Below, in pieces: positions 1 through 6,720 of a DNA stretch of 12,794 nucleotides. This DNA is from Burkholderiales bacterium (lineage in GTDB: Bacteria > Pseudomonadota > Gammaproteobacteria > Burkholderiales > Burkholderiaceae_C). The notes beneath the pieces are model-generated. The model worked only from the letters and a program-made list of their open reading frames with translations. It was not told where the DNA came from and ran no database searches. Made by a program: the position numbers and the translations under genes. The first letter of the stretch is position 1. Each line of letters opens with the position of its first letter. The stretch is taken from the NCBI GenBank assembly GCA_947474415.1, contig CANJKD010000012.1, positions 1-12,794 of the forward strand, in the 5' to 3' direction.

Positions 1-300
1 CTAAGTCGTTGATTCCATTGAAGGTGACGGGGCCAAATGACAAACTCGGGCTAACGCCTTGTTGATGTTCCATCGCTGCCGGTCAGCGCAGTCTTGGAAC
101 GTGGCCCGCAACGACTCGACATCGTCGGCGGCAAGGCCCGACAGTCGGAACCCCGCTTCCATCGAGCCGAACAACGCAGCCGTGAGCCCTTCGACTGCCG
201 CGCAGCCCTGACCGCCCCGGCCAAAGTGATTCGCCACGGTCGGGCCAATGAACATCATGTACTTGTCGGCCTCAATGGCGCACGCCAGTAGGTGCGCCAT
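1..300 (-). CDS. small hypothetical protein, probably the 3' part of a broken gene
   Basis: I do not recognise this 99-residue protein. It starts at an ATG with no visible Shine-Dalgarno sequence and ends at a TAG at the window edge. It has no signal peptide, membrane segment or motif I can name; the middle (VANHFGRGGQG) is Gly-rich and the end (RQRWNINKALARV) is basic. The same frame stays open upstream of the ATG to about position 417 and still reads like protein (KKLALAQIAQDGLD), but offers no ATG, GTG or TTG start there. Two in-frame ATGs at 437-439 and 419-421 would join this frame if one base of the TTT at 398-400 were removed. The natural gene may therefore be about 439 bases long and frameshifted, by mutation or sequencing error. 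It lies downstream of the tRNA-Phe terminator on the same strand, so it needs its own promoter, which I cannot see. Confidence 0.4.
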   Translation of the reverse strand: MAHLLACAIEADKYMMFIGPTVANHFGRGGQGCAAVEGLTAALFGSMEAGFRLSGLAADDVESLRATFQDCADRQRWNINKALARVCHLAPSPSMESTT

Positions 301-537
301 CGCCGGGCCGTGCGTAGCCGCGACCGCTTCGAGCGCAGCATGGTTCGCCGCGTGTGTGTCGAGCCCGTCTTGAGCGATCTGCGCAAGGGCCAGCTTCTTT
401 GCTGGTGGTCGGGTTCGTCATGGCGGCAGTCTGCGGCATGGTTGGCGAACGCGCAACAGCGGGTCAGGCGGTGCCACTTGGGGGCCGGTCACGCGGTACA
501 AAACCGTGTACCCGTGGCTACATGGCAACAGTCAATG

Positions 538-569
538 AAAAAAGGGCTAGAAGCCTGTGCCTCTAACCC
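538..569 (-). terminator. intrinsic terminator of tRNA-Phe
   Basis: On the minus strand, arm GGGTTAGAGGC, loop ACAG and arm GCTTCTAGCCC form an 11-bp stem (two G-U pairs), followed directly by six T residues. The stem begins 21 bases after the tRNA CCA end. This is a classical Rho-independent terminator in the right place and orientation to end the tRNA transcript. The opposite strand lacks a T tract in the right place, so it should act in one direction only. Confidence 0.85.
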
Positions 570-590
570 GTTGATTTCATTCGAATTTCT

Positions 591-666
591 TGGTGGCCTG
601 GGGCGGAATCGAACCACCGACACGCGGATTTTCAATCCGCTGCTCTACCAACTGAGCTACCAGGCC
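591..666 (-). tRNA. tRNA-Phe (anticodon GAA)
   Basis: The 76-base gene folds as a full cloverleaf on the minus strand. The acceptor stem is GGCCTGG/CCAGGCC, the D stem GCTC/GAGC, the anticodon stem GCGGA/TCCGC with loop TTGAAAA, the variable region GTGTC, and the T stem GGTGG/CCGCC with loop TTCGATT. The anticodon GAA reads Phe codons UUC and UUU. The 3' ACCA, including CCA at 591-593, is encoded in the DNA. The gene is a single unit with its own promoter and terminator. No integrase gene or duplicated tRNA 3' end is visible, so there is no sign that this copy is an occupied integration site. Confidence 0.97.
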
Positions 667-677
667 TTTAGCCCATG

Positions 678-707
678 ATTATAGGCGAGGCGGCCGCAGG
701 CCCTCAA
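678..707 (-). promoter_or_regulatory. sigma-70 promoter of tRNA-Phe
   Basis: Reading the minus strand, TTGAGG (702-707) is followed after 18 bases by a perfect TATAAT (678-683). The hexamers match the consensus 4/6 and 6/6. Transcription should begin near 672, leaving a leader of about six bases before the tRNA at 666. The -35 hexamer overlaps the TGA stop codon (704-706) of the response regulator gene, so the tRNA promoter is embedded in the end of the upstream gene. Confidence 0.75.
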
Positions 708-1396
708 ATGCCGTTGCCTCGACGGTTGCGCGAGAGGTCAACGCCCAGTTGCTTCAGCTTGCGATACAGGTGGGTGCGCTCCAGGCCGGTCTTTTCGGCA
801 ACGCGGGTCATGCTGCCATGTTCCTGCGCGAGGTGGAACTCGAAGTAGCTCTTCTCGAACGCGTCGCGCGCCTCGCGAAGCGGGCGGTCGAGGTCGAATC
901 TCTGTTCCGACTGCGGCCCGAGCATCAGCGGCGTGACGGACAGCATCGCGCCGCCCGTCATGGCCGACTCGACCGTCAGGTGCATGTCGCTGGTGTGGTT
1001 GCCCGAATGCGGCGTCGCCGCGTTGCGAAGGGCGGGCTTGGCCAGGCCTTGCTCCACCGCGCGCAGCAACTTCTGCAGCGTGATGGGCTTTTCAAGAAAC
1101 GCCATCGCGCCGACCTTGGTGGCCTCGACGGCGGTGTCTATCGTGCCGTGGCCGCTCATCATGATGACGGGCATGGTCAGCATCGCGGTGGCGCCCCACT
1201 CCTTCAGCAGCGTGATGCCATCGACATCGGGCATCCAGATGTCGAGCAGCACGAGATCGGGACGCATGCGCTCGCGGCAGGCGCGGGCCTGGGCGGCGTT
1301 TTCGGCCAGTTCGATCGTGTGGCCTTCGTCGGCAAGGATCTCGGACAGCAGGGCTCGAATGCCCAGTTCGTCGTCAACAACAAGAATGGTGGCCAT
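704..1396 (-). CDS. NtrX-like response regulator without AAA+ domain (REC + FIS-type HTH)
   Basis: This 230-residue protein is a cytoplasmic DNA-binding response regulator. The receiver domain covers about residues 1-120, with acidic pocket D8-D9, phospho-acceptor D52 (DLVLLDIWMPD), S81 (MMSGHG) and K103 (FLEKP). A linker of about 45 residues follows. A FIS-type helix-turn-helix ends the protein (about 195-219, VAEKTGLERTHLYRKLKQLG), which resembles the C-terminus of NtrX and NtrC regulators. The sigma-54 AAA+ domain, with its GAFTGA loop and Walker motifs, is absent: there is no room for about 240 residues and no frameshift is seen, so this is the native form. The layout (REC, linker, FIS) recalls RegA/PrrA/ActR regulators. 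The start lies 6 bases after the sensor kinase stop, so the two are co-transcribed and the kinase is the expected partner. Target genes cannot be read from the sequence. Confidence 0.9.
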   Translation of the reverse strand: MATILVVDDELGIRALLSEILADEGHTIELAENAAQARACRERMRPDLVLLDIWMPDVDGITLLKEWGATAMLTMPVIMMSGHGTIDTAVEATKVGAMAFLEKPITLQKLLRAVEQGLAKPALRNAATPHSGNHTSDMHLTVESAMTGGAMLSVTPLMLGPQSEQRFDLDRPLREARDAFEKSYFEFHLAQEHGSMTRVAEKTGLERTHLYRKLKQLGVDLSRNRRGNGI

Positions 1397-1402
1397 GGAT
1401 GC

Positions 1403-3706
1403 TCAGTGCGCGCGGAGGTCGGCGGTTGCCGCGATGGCATGTGCACCATCGGCCGGGGCGAATCGTGCGAATGATAGCGAGACTTGCGCACCCCGCACGA
1501 TCCAGCCAATGCCGGCCGTCACCGAAACGCGATCATCGGCGCCGAGGTTCGCGATACGAACCCGCGCGCCATGCTCGTCGGCGATCTTCTTCACCACCGC
1601 CAGGCCCAGGCCGGTGCCCTTGGACTTGGTGGTCACGTAGGGCTCGAACGCGCGCTTGAGCACCTTGTCGGAAAAGCCCGGGCCGTTGTCGATGACGTGC
1701 AGCCGCACCACGCGGGGCTCGCCCTGTTCGGTGCGCGCCACTTCGGTGACCACGCGCACCCGGCCATCGGCCTGGTCGGCCACGGCGTCGAGCGCGTTCT
1801 GCACCAGGTTGTGGATCACCTGGCGCAGCTGCGTGCTGTCGCCCACAATGGCGGGCAGCGCAGCCGCCAGGTCGGCGTGCAGGCGGCCAGTTTCCTGCGC
1901 GCTGCCATACAGGCCGAGCACCTCGATGACGAGGCTGTTCAGCTCCAGCGCCACCATCTGCGCGGCCGGCAGGCGGGCGTAGTCGCGGAACTCGTTGACC
2001 AGCGTCTTCATCGCCTGCACCTGGTTGACGATGGTGTCCACCGAGCGAGCGAGCATCGCCTGATCGGTGCCTTCCAGCTTCGGGCCGAGCTTGTGCTGCA
2101 GGCGTTCAGCTGACAGCTGGATCGGCGTGAGCGGGTTCTTGATCTCGTGCGCGAGCCGCCGGGCCACTTCGCTCCAGGCCTCGCTGCGCTGTGCGGAGAC
2201 GAGTTCGGTGATGTCGTCGAACACCATCAACAGCGCGTCGTTCGGCATCGAGGCACCGCGGACCAGCAGCGTCACGGAATCGCGGTCGCGGCCGTCGAGG
2301 CCTTGGGTCTGCAGTTCGAACGAGTCTTGCCACTGGGCGCGCTCGCCGGCCTCGGGGCTGCTGCGGTGCAGATCGAAGCGGCGGTCTACGGCCAGCGCGA
2401 AGGCCTCGAGGCCGGGCACGTCGGTCAGCCGCTGGCCGCAGTAGGCCGATAGCGGTAGCTTCATGATGCGCGTGGCGCCGGGGTTCACGGTGTCGATGCG
2501 GCCGTTGCGGTCGAACACGATCACGCCGGCGCTCAGGTTGTCGAGAATGGTCTGCAGGTTGGCGCGCGCGCCCTCCACTTGCACGACGCTGCGCTGCGCC
2601 AGGGCGCGCGCTTCGGCAAGTTGAGTAGTCATGTCGGCGAACGAACGGGTCAGGCCGGCGAGCTCGTCGCGCGAGGCGAACACCGCCTTGCTGCTCAGGT
2701 CGCCCTCGGCCACCTGGCGCATGCCATCGGCCAGCAGCAGCAGCGGCTGCGCGAGCTGGTTGCTGAGGGCAACCGCCAGCAGCAGTGCGCCGAACACGGC
2801 CAGCACGAGCGCCAGCGTGAGCGTGCCGATGTACATCTTGCGCAGCCCGCCACGCGCCAGTGCGCGCTGCTGGTATTCGCGGTAGGCGGTCTGCACGGCC
2901 AGCGCGTTGGCGGCCAGCGTGGGAGGCAGCAACTGGGTCACGACAAGGTAGCGCTCTTCCTCGACAAGCTCGAAGGTGGCGGTCGGGATGAAGGCAACCG
3001 CACGGACGCGGGCCGCGCCCGCACCACTGGCGGTGGCGTCTTCGTCGAGCCCGGCCAGCTCGCTGACGACACGGCCGTTGCGCGCCTGGCGCAGCATCGA
3101 CAGCGCGGGCCGCGCGGGCATCAGCCGCGCCGACGTGCCGCCGGTGGTCAGGACCGTCTGGCCGGCCGCGCCGACGATGGCGATCTCTTGCGCCACGAGT
3201 TGCTCGCGCAGGCGCTCCAGCGCGAGCGGTTGCGCGGCGCCGGGCGTGTCGCCCAACCGCTCGGCCGCGCGGCGGGTCTTGGCCGTCACATCGCCCACCA
3301 CTGCGTCGAGCGTGCCCTTGCCGAGCTTCAGGCCGGCATCGAGCGCGGTCTCGACCTTGACGTCGAACCAGCTCTCGATGCTGCGCGACACGAATTGGTA
3401 GCTCACCGTGTAGATCAACACGCCCGGCACCACGCCGACGAGCGCGAAGATGGCGGCCAGCTTGAGCAGCAGGCGGCTGCCGAACTTGCCGCGCCGCACC
3501 CGCACCAACAGGCGCACACCGGCCACGCCGATGACCAGCAGCAGCACGGTGGCCACCGTGACATTGACCCAGAACAGCCAGACGTAGTGGCGTTCGTAGA
3601 GCGTCGGGTTGTTGGTCGCGATCGACAGCAGGAACGCCAGCACCAGCCCGGCACCGGTGGCAGCGAAGGTGGAAACGATCCACGCCCAGCGCGAGGCTTT
3701 GGTCAT
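1403..3706 (-). CDS. NtrY-like membrane sensor histidine kinase (HAMP, PAS, HisKA, HATPase)
   Basis: This 767-residue inner-membrane histidine kinase should phosphorylate the adjacent response regulator. Hydrophobic segments lie at about 9-30, 43-68, 80-102 and 290-315, with a periplasmic part of about 185 residues between the last two. A HAMP linker (about 312-365) and a PAS domain (about 385-505) follow. The dimerisation/phosphotransfer helix carries H520 in the motif HEIKNPLTPIQ. The ATPase domain has the N box (HNLVQNALDA, N637), the G1 box (DNGPGF, D673) and the G2 box (GTGLGLAVV, 697-705). The arrangement matches NtrY of alpha- and betaproteobacteria. I chose the ATG at 3704-3706 because it gives a short N-terminus just before the first membrane helix. 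The frame stays open further upstream, but that stretch antisenses no conserved sequence and overlaps the DUF4390 gene. The ribosome site is weak. The signal sensed is unknown; the NtrYX family is linked to nitrogen, redox and envelope control. Confidence 0.92.
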   Translation of the reverse strand: MTKASRWAWIVSTFAATGAGLVLAFLLSIATNNPTLYERHYVWLFWVNVTVATVLLLVIGVAGVRLLVRVRRGKFGSRLLLKLAAIFALVGVVPGVLIYTVSYQFVSRSIESWFDVKVETALDAGLKLGKGTLDAVVGDVTAKTRRAAERLGDTPGAAQPLALERLREQLVAQEIAIVGAAGQTVLTTGGTSARLMPARPALSMLRQARNGRVVSELAGLDEDATASGAGAARVRAVAFIPTATFELVEEERYLVVTQLLPPTLAANALAVQTAYREYQQRALARGGLRKMYIGTLTLALVLAVFGALLLAVALSNQLAQPLLLLADGMRQVAEGDLSSKAVFASRDELAGLTRSFADMTTQLAEARALAQRSVVQVEGARANLQTILDNLSAGVIVFDRNGRIDTVNPGATRIMKLPLSAYCGQRLTDVPGLEAFALAVDRRFDLHRSSPEAGERAQWQDSFELQTQGLDGRDRDSVTLLVRGASMPNDALLMVFDDITELVSAQRSEAWSEVARRLAHEIKNPLTPIQLSAERLQHKLGPKLEGTDQAMLARSVDTIVNQVQAMKTLVNEFRDYARLPAAQMVALELNSLVIEVLGLYGSAQETGRLHADLAAALPAIVGDSTQLRQVIHNLVQNALDAVADQADGRVRVVTEVARTEQGEPRVVRLHVIDNGPGFSDKVLKRAFEPYVTTKSKGTGLGLAVVKKIADEHGARVRIANLGADDRVSVTAGIGWIVRGAQVSLSFARFAPADGAHAIAATADLRAH

Positions 3707-3776
3707 CCTGGAGAGCCTCGGGCGCCGCCAGCGCCGGGTGAGCGCCGGCGCGCTCGCGAGAGGCTGGCGAAGGCAT

Positions 3777-3794
3777 TCCGGCATGCAAGCCGGA
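3777..3794 (-). repeat. hairpin in the structured DUF4390-ntrY spacer
   Basis: The minus strand reads TCCGGC, TTGCAT, GCCGGA: a perfect 6-bp stem with a 6-base loop. It lies in the 116-base gap (3707-3822) between the DUF4390 gene and the sensor kinase. The same gap holds a CTCGCGAG palindrome, two direct copies of AGCGCCGG 11 bases apart (plus strand, about 3730-3748), and the pair AGCCTC/GAGGCT. There is no T tract, so this is not a standard terminator. It may affect mRNA stability or be a repetitive extragenic palindrome. Confidence 0.45.
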
Positions 3795-3822
3795 GGGCAG
3801 GAGCGAAGCGGCGTGGGAGCAC

Positions 3823-4446
3823 TCAGTTGATCTTTTGCTTGCGCTGCACCGACAGCGCCCAGTCGGTCTGGCCGCCGATACCGATCTGCATCGGCCGCGG
3901 CAGCAGCGAAGTGTCGAGCCGGTAGCTGAACTCGGCATAGTGGCGGCTGCCTTCCTCGACCTGGCCGGGCTCGGCGATCTTCCAGCGTGCGCCTCGGCTG
4001 ATGGCGGCGAACGCTTCCTCGCGCGTGTCGTAGTTCTGGCTGCGGCCGGCGAACGTCACACGGTAGGTGGACGTGAGCGGCTGGAACACGATGCGCCAGA
4101 TGCGCACGGCATGCGCAACGCGCAGGTCGCGCCAGTACCAGCGCTCGCGGAACACCTCGGCCTCGGCCACGAAAAAAAGCGGCACGGCCTTGCTCAAGGT
4201 ATCGTCGACACTCCGCGACAGGTCGAAATTCACGGCGTAACTGAGCAGCACGCCCTCTTCGTTCTGGACCAGGGCGAAGCTGCTCAGTTCCGGCTCTGCG
4301 GCATGAACCGGCGCCACAGCGCACAGGCCGGCCGCAAGGAAAACCAGCACCCACACGGCCCGCAGGTACCACGGCAGCGCTTTGCGGCCCGCGCGAAGCT
4401 TCGCGCGGGGCCTGGCCAAGCCTTGGGGTCTTGCCGCGCTGTGCAT
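3823..4446 (-). CDS. DUF4390 family protein, predicted secreted or periplasmic
   Basis: The 207-residue product matches my memory of the DUF4390 family, which has no assigned biochemical function. It is conserved between rsmB and ntrY in many betaproteobacteria. Telling stretches are the VAEAEVFRERWYWRD region near the middle, FQPLTSTYRV, RGARWKIAEPG and LPRPMQIGIGGQTDWALSV near the end. An N-terminal export signal is likely: a basic region (RAGRKALPWYLRA), a hydrophobic core (VWVLVFLAAGLCAV) and a VHA cleavage site near residue 49. The basic region before the core is unusually long (about 30 residues) and is encoded partly by a perfect 22-bp palindrome at 4388-4409. The only ATG is at 4444-4446; a TTG at codon 10 is a weaker choice. 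The gene follows rsmB by 46 bases and precedes the kinase by 116. A role in the kinase's envelope signal is only a guess from its position. Confidence 0.85.
   Translation of the reverse strand: MHSAARPQGLARPRAKLRAGRKALPWYLRAVWVLVFLAAGLCAVAPVHAAEPELSSFALVQNEEGVLLSYAVNFDLSRSVDDTLSKAVPLFFVAEAEVFRERWYWRDLRVAHAVRIWRIVFQPLTSTYRVTFAGRSQNYDTREEAFAAISRGARWKIAEPGQVEEGSRHYAEFSYRLDTSLLPRPMQIGIGGQTDWALSVQRKQKIN
4388..4409. repeat. perfect 22-bp palindrome inside the DUF4390 coding start
   Basis: The half-site CCCGCGCGAAG is followed directly by its exact reverse complement. The flanks (GGCC on both sides, with one extra G on the right) extend the symmetry imperfectly. It falls in codons for the basic N-terminal region of the DUF4390 protein. 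It could be a regulator site, an RNA hairpin near the 5' end of the message, or a small inserted repeat. Confidence 0.8.
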
Positions 4447-4492
4447 GGGCTGTATCAGGCTCGGTTCGGGTCCGGTCGTTTCAAATCGGCGA

Positions 4493-5890
4493 TCATTCCT
4501 TGGCGATCAGGGCATGGAAGAAGCCGTCCATGGCTGTGCCATCTGCGCTCGCCGATGCCTCGGCATCATTGTCGGGCAGCGGCAGCAGGTGGCCGGGCGA
4601 TGGCGGGCTGAAGGCCATGCTGGCGTCGGCCCGGCGTTGCAAAAAAGCGTCGATGCGGTCCTGGCCTTCGGCCCGGAACACCGAACAGGTGCAGTAGAGC
4701 AGGCGGCCGCCCGGCTTGAGCAGTGGCCAGAGGGCGTCCAGCAGCCGGGCTTGGGTGGCGGCCAGCGCCGCGATGTCGGTGCTGCGACGCAACCAGCGCA
4801 CATCCGGGTGGCGGCGCACGATGCCCGAGGCGCTGCACGGCGCGTCGAGCAGGATGGCGTCGAACGGTGTGCCGTCCCACCAGGCCGCAGGGTTGCCGGC
4901 GTCGGCCGCATGCGACCGAGCGCTCAGGCCGAGACGGGCCAAGGTGTCGCGCATGCGCGGCAGGCGAGCGGGGTCGCTGTCGATCGCCAGCACGTCGAGG
5001 TCGGCCAGCTCCAGCAGATGCGCGGTCTTGCCGCCAGGGGCGGCGCAGGCATCGAGCACGCGGGCGCCCGGCTTCAGCCAAGGCGCGGTCTCTTCGGCAC
5101 CACCCGGTGCAGCCCCGATCAACAAGGGCGCGGCCAGCTGCGCGGCGGCATCTTGCACCGACACATCGCCCTGCGCGAAGCCGGGCAGCTGCGTCACCGG
5201 GCAAGGCTGTTCAAGCACCACGGCTTGCGGGCCGACGATGCGGCACGCCATGCCCTGCCCGGCCAACCGCGCGGCATAGGCAGCCGTGCTGCCATGTCGA
5301 GCGTTGACGCGCAGCGTCATCGGTGCGCGCTGGTTGTCGACATCGAGGATGGCCTGCCAATGTGTCGGCCAGTCGCCCTTGAGTCGCGTAATCCACCACG
5401 CCGGGTGGTTGAAGCGGGCCAGCGGGTCGCGCAGTGCCGCCGCCACGAGCGCGTCGCGCTCGCGCAGGAAGCGCCGCAGTACCGCGTTGACGAAGGCGGC
5501 GCTGGGCTTCGCGCGCTGGCGCGCCGCATCGACCGCCTGATCGACCAGCGTGTGCTCGGCATACGGCGCCTCTCCATGCGCCTGGGCCTGCGGCCAGAGC
5601 AGCGCCAGCGCGGTCAGCAGCAGCGCATCGACCGCCGGCGGCGGCGCCTTGGGCGCCAGCAGCACGCGCAGCACCTGCGCGGCGCCGAGCCAGCGCAGCG
5701 CGTGGAAGCTCAGGGCCTGTGCACCGGGACGCGCAGCCGCCGGGCAACGGGCCAACGCCGCATTCAGCGACTGGCCGGCCCGCACCGCCTGAACCGCATC
5801 GGCGGCGTGGTTCAACAACCGGGCCAGCGGCAAGGAGGTGCCGGGCGACGGGAGCACCGGAAAGGACGGGGACGGGGTGGATGCATTCAC
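4493..5890 (-). CDS. rsmB: 16S rRNA (cytosine-967-C5)-methyltransferase RsmB
   Basis: RsmB uses S-adenosylmethionine to methylate C967 of 16S rRNA in the cytoplasm. The first third of the 465-residue product resembles the NusB-like RNA-binding domain usual for RsmB (LNAALARC to FVNAVLRRFLRER). The methyltransferase domain shows the SAM-binding motif VLDACAAPGGKT (about 278-289), the motif IV cysteine in LLDAPCSASG (C352), and the catalytic cysteine in YCTCSV (C402). The protein ends with DGFFHALIAKE, typical of the family. The length is close to the roughly 430 residues of E. coli RsmB. I chose the GTG at 5888-5890, which gives a normal N-terminus; an in-frame TTG at 5930-5932 would add 14 residues. 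Neither has a clear Shine-Dalgarno sequence. It is divergent from folE and appears to head the run rsmB - DUF4390 - ntrY-like - ntrX-like. Confidence 0.95.
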   Translation of the reverse strand: MNASTPSPSFPVLPSPGTSLPLARLLNHAADAVQAVRAGQSLNAALARCPAAARPGAQALSFHALRWLGAAQVLRVLLAPKAPPPAVDALLLTALALLWPQAQAHGEAPYAEHTLVDQAVDAARQRAKPSAAFVNAVLRRFLRERDALVAAALRDPLARFNHPAWWITRLKGDWPTHWQAILDVDNQRAPMTLRVNARHGSTAAYAARLAGQGMACRIVGPQAVVLEQPCPVTQLPGFAQGDVSVQDAAAQLAAPLLIGAAPGGAEETAPWLKPGARVLDACAAPGGKTAHLLELADLDVLAIDSDPARLPRMRDTLARLGLSARSHAADAGNPAAWWDGTPFDAILLDAPCSASGIVRRHPDVRWLRRSTDIAALAATQARLLDALWPLLKPGGRLLYCTCSVFRAEGQDRIDAFLQRRADASMAFSPPSPGHLLPLPDNDAEASASADGTAMDGFFHALIAKE

Positions 5891-5968
5891 CGCACGCAGT
5901 CTACGGTCTGCACCCTGGCCGCTCGCAGCCAAAGCCCTGCTGCGTTACCCTTGAAGGCTGTGAAGCAC

Positions 5969-5974
5969 GGAAGG
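5969..5974 (+). promoter_or_regulatory. ribosome binding site of the GTP cyclohydrolase gene
   Basis: GGAAGG lies six bases before the ATG at 5981. It decides the start: the frame is open far upstream, through the antisense of rsmB, but only this ATG has a good ribosome site. I see no convincing -35/-10 pair in the 90-base gap to rsmB. Confidence 0.7.
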
Positions 5975-5980
5975 CAGCGC

Positions 5981-6709
5981 ATGCGCAGCGAAAATCTGAC
6001 CCCTATTTTCAGAACCGAAGAAGACTTGTCTCGGCTCGCGGCATCTGAACGCATCCGCTACCGGCTGGTGGGCGCGCAATGCCGCTTCCATGCGAACGAC
6101 AACATCTCGGCCTTCATCGCGGAAGGCGAGATCGACGAACTTCGCAGCGAGGTCGAGGCAAAGATGCAGGAGGTGCTGCGGGCCCTCGTGATCGACACCG
6201 ACAGCGACCACAACACGAATGAAACGGCCAAGCGCGTCGCCAAGATGTTCCTGACCGAGGTGTTCCGCGGCCGCTATGTGCCCATGCCTGCCGTCACCGA
6301 ATTCCCGAACGCCTCGCGCCTGAACGAGCTGATGATCGTCGGCCCGATCAAGGTGCGCAGCGCCTGCTCGCACCACCTGTGCCCGATCATGGGCAAGGTG
6401 TGGATCGGCATCCTGCCGAACGAACACTCGAACCTGATCGGCCTGAGCAAGTACGCGCGCATCTGCGAATGGGTCATGAGCCGCCCGCAGATCCAGGAAG
6501 AGGCGGTCACAATGCTCGCCAACGAACTGCAGGAGCGCGTCAAGCCCGACGGCCTGGCCATCGTGATGGAGGCCAACCACTTCTGCATGCATTGGCGCGG
6601 CGTGAAAGACGACGAATCGATGATGACGAACAGCGTGATGCGCGGCGCGTTCCTGAAGGACGCCAACCTGCGCCGCGAGTTCCTTTCGTTGCTCAGCAAG
6701 AAGACCTAA
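5981..6709 (+). CDS. folE: GTP cyclohydrolase I (FolE family)
   Basis: FolE converts GTP to 7,8-dihydroneopterin triphosphate and formate, the first step of folate and pterin synthesis, as a cytoplasmic zinc enzyme of ten subunits. In this 242-residue protein the expected zinc ligands are C129 and H132 in SACSHHLCPIMG and C202 in NHFCMHWRG; H131 matches the catalytic histidine. The NLIGLSKYARI and SRPQIQEE segments and the final GAFLKDANLRREFL match the family core. One difference from the usual CEHH motif is a serine in place of the glutamate (CSHH). The N-terminal part up to about residue 50 is less conserved. It is followed after 11 bases by a BLUF photoreceptor gene. This may be a second, specialised FolE beside a housekeeping copy elsewhere; that cannot be seen here. 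Confidence 0.93.
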   Translation: MRSENLTPIFRTEEDLSRLAASERIRYRLVGAQCRFHANDNISAFIAEGEIDELRSEVEAKMQEVLRALVIDTDSDHNTNETAKRVAKMFLTEVFRGRYVPMPAVTEFPNASRLNELMIVGPIKVRSACSHHLCPIMGKVWIGILPNEHSNLIGLSKYARICEWVMSRPQIQEEAVTMLANELQERVKPDGLAIVMEANHFCMHWRGVKDDESMMTNSVMRGAFLKDANLRREFLSLLSKKT

Positions 6710-6710
6710 G

Positions 6711-6715
6711 AGGAG
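6711..6715 (+). promoter_or_regulatory. ribosome binding site of the BLUF gene
   Basis: AGGAG sits right after the folE TAA stop (6707-6709) and five bases before the ATG at 6721. It is one of the strongest ribosome sites in the window and supports co-transcription and likely translational coupling of folE and the BLUF gene. Confidence 0.75.
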
Positions 6716-6720
6716 CTGAC

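Noticed and set aside
591..666. tRNA-Phe as the attachment site of a genomic island on the left
   Set aside because: No integrase gene, no repeated tRNA 3' end in the window, and the native terminator sits right after the tRNA.
292..678. Plus-strand open frame of 128 residues ending across the tRNA gene (…GRNRTTDTRIFNPLLYQLSYQ…)
   Set aside because: Its second half is the antisense of tRNA-Phe, a well-known source of false proteins, and the first half has no recognisable features.
749..1474. Long plus-strand frames opposite the response regulator, kinase, rsmB and topB
   Set aside because: They are mirror frames produced by GC-rich codon use, with His/Arg/Gly-rich content and no family motifs.
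3707..4372. N-terminal extension of the kinase frame up to 4372
   Set aside because: It overlaps the well-supported DUF4390 gene in another frame and reads as Arg/Ala-rich antisense-like sequence; the ATG at 3704-3706 gives a normal NtrY start.
4382..5980. Long plus-strand open frame running into folE
   Set aside because: It is the antisense of rsmB in a GC-rich genome; the ribosome site at 5969-5974 and family length fix the folE start at 5981.
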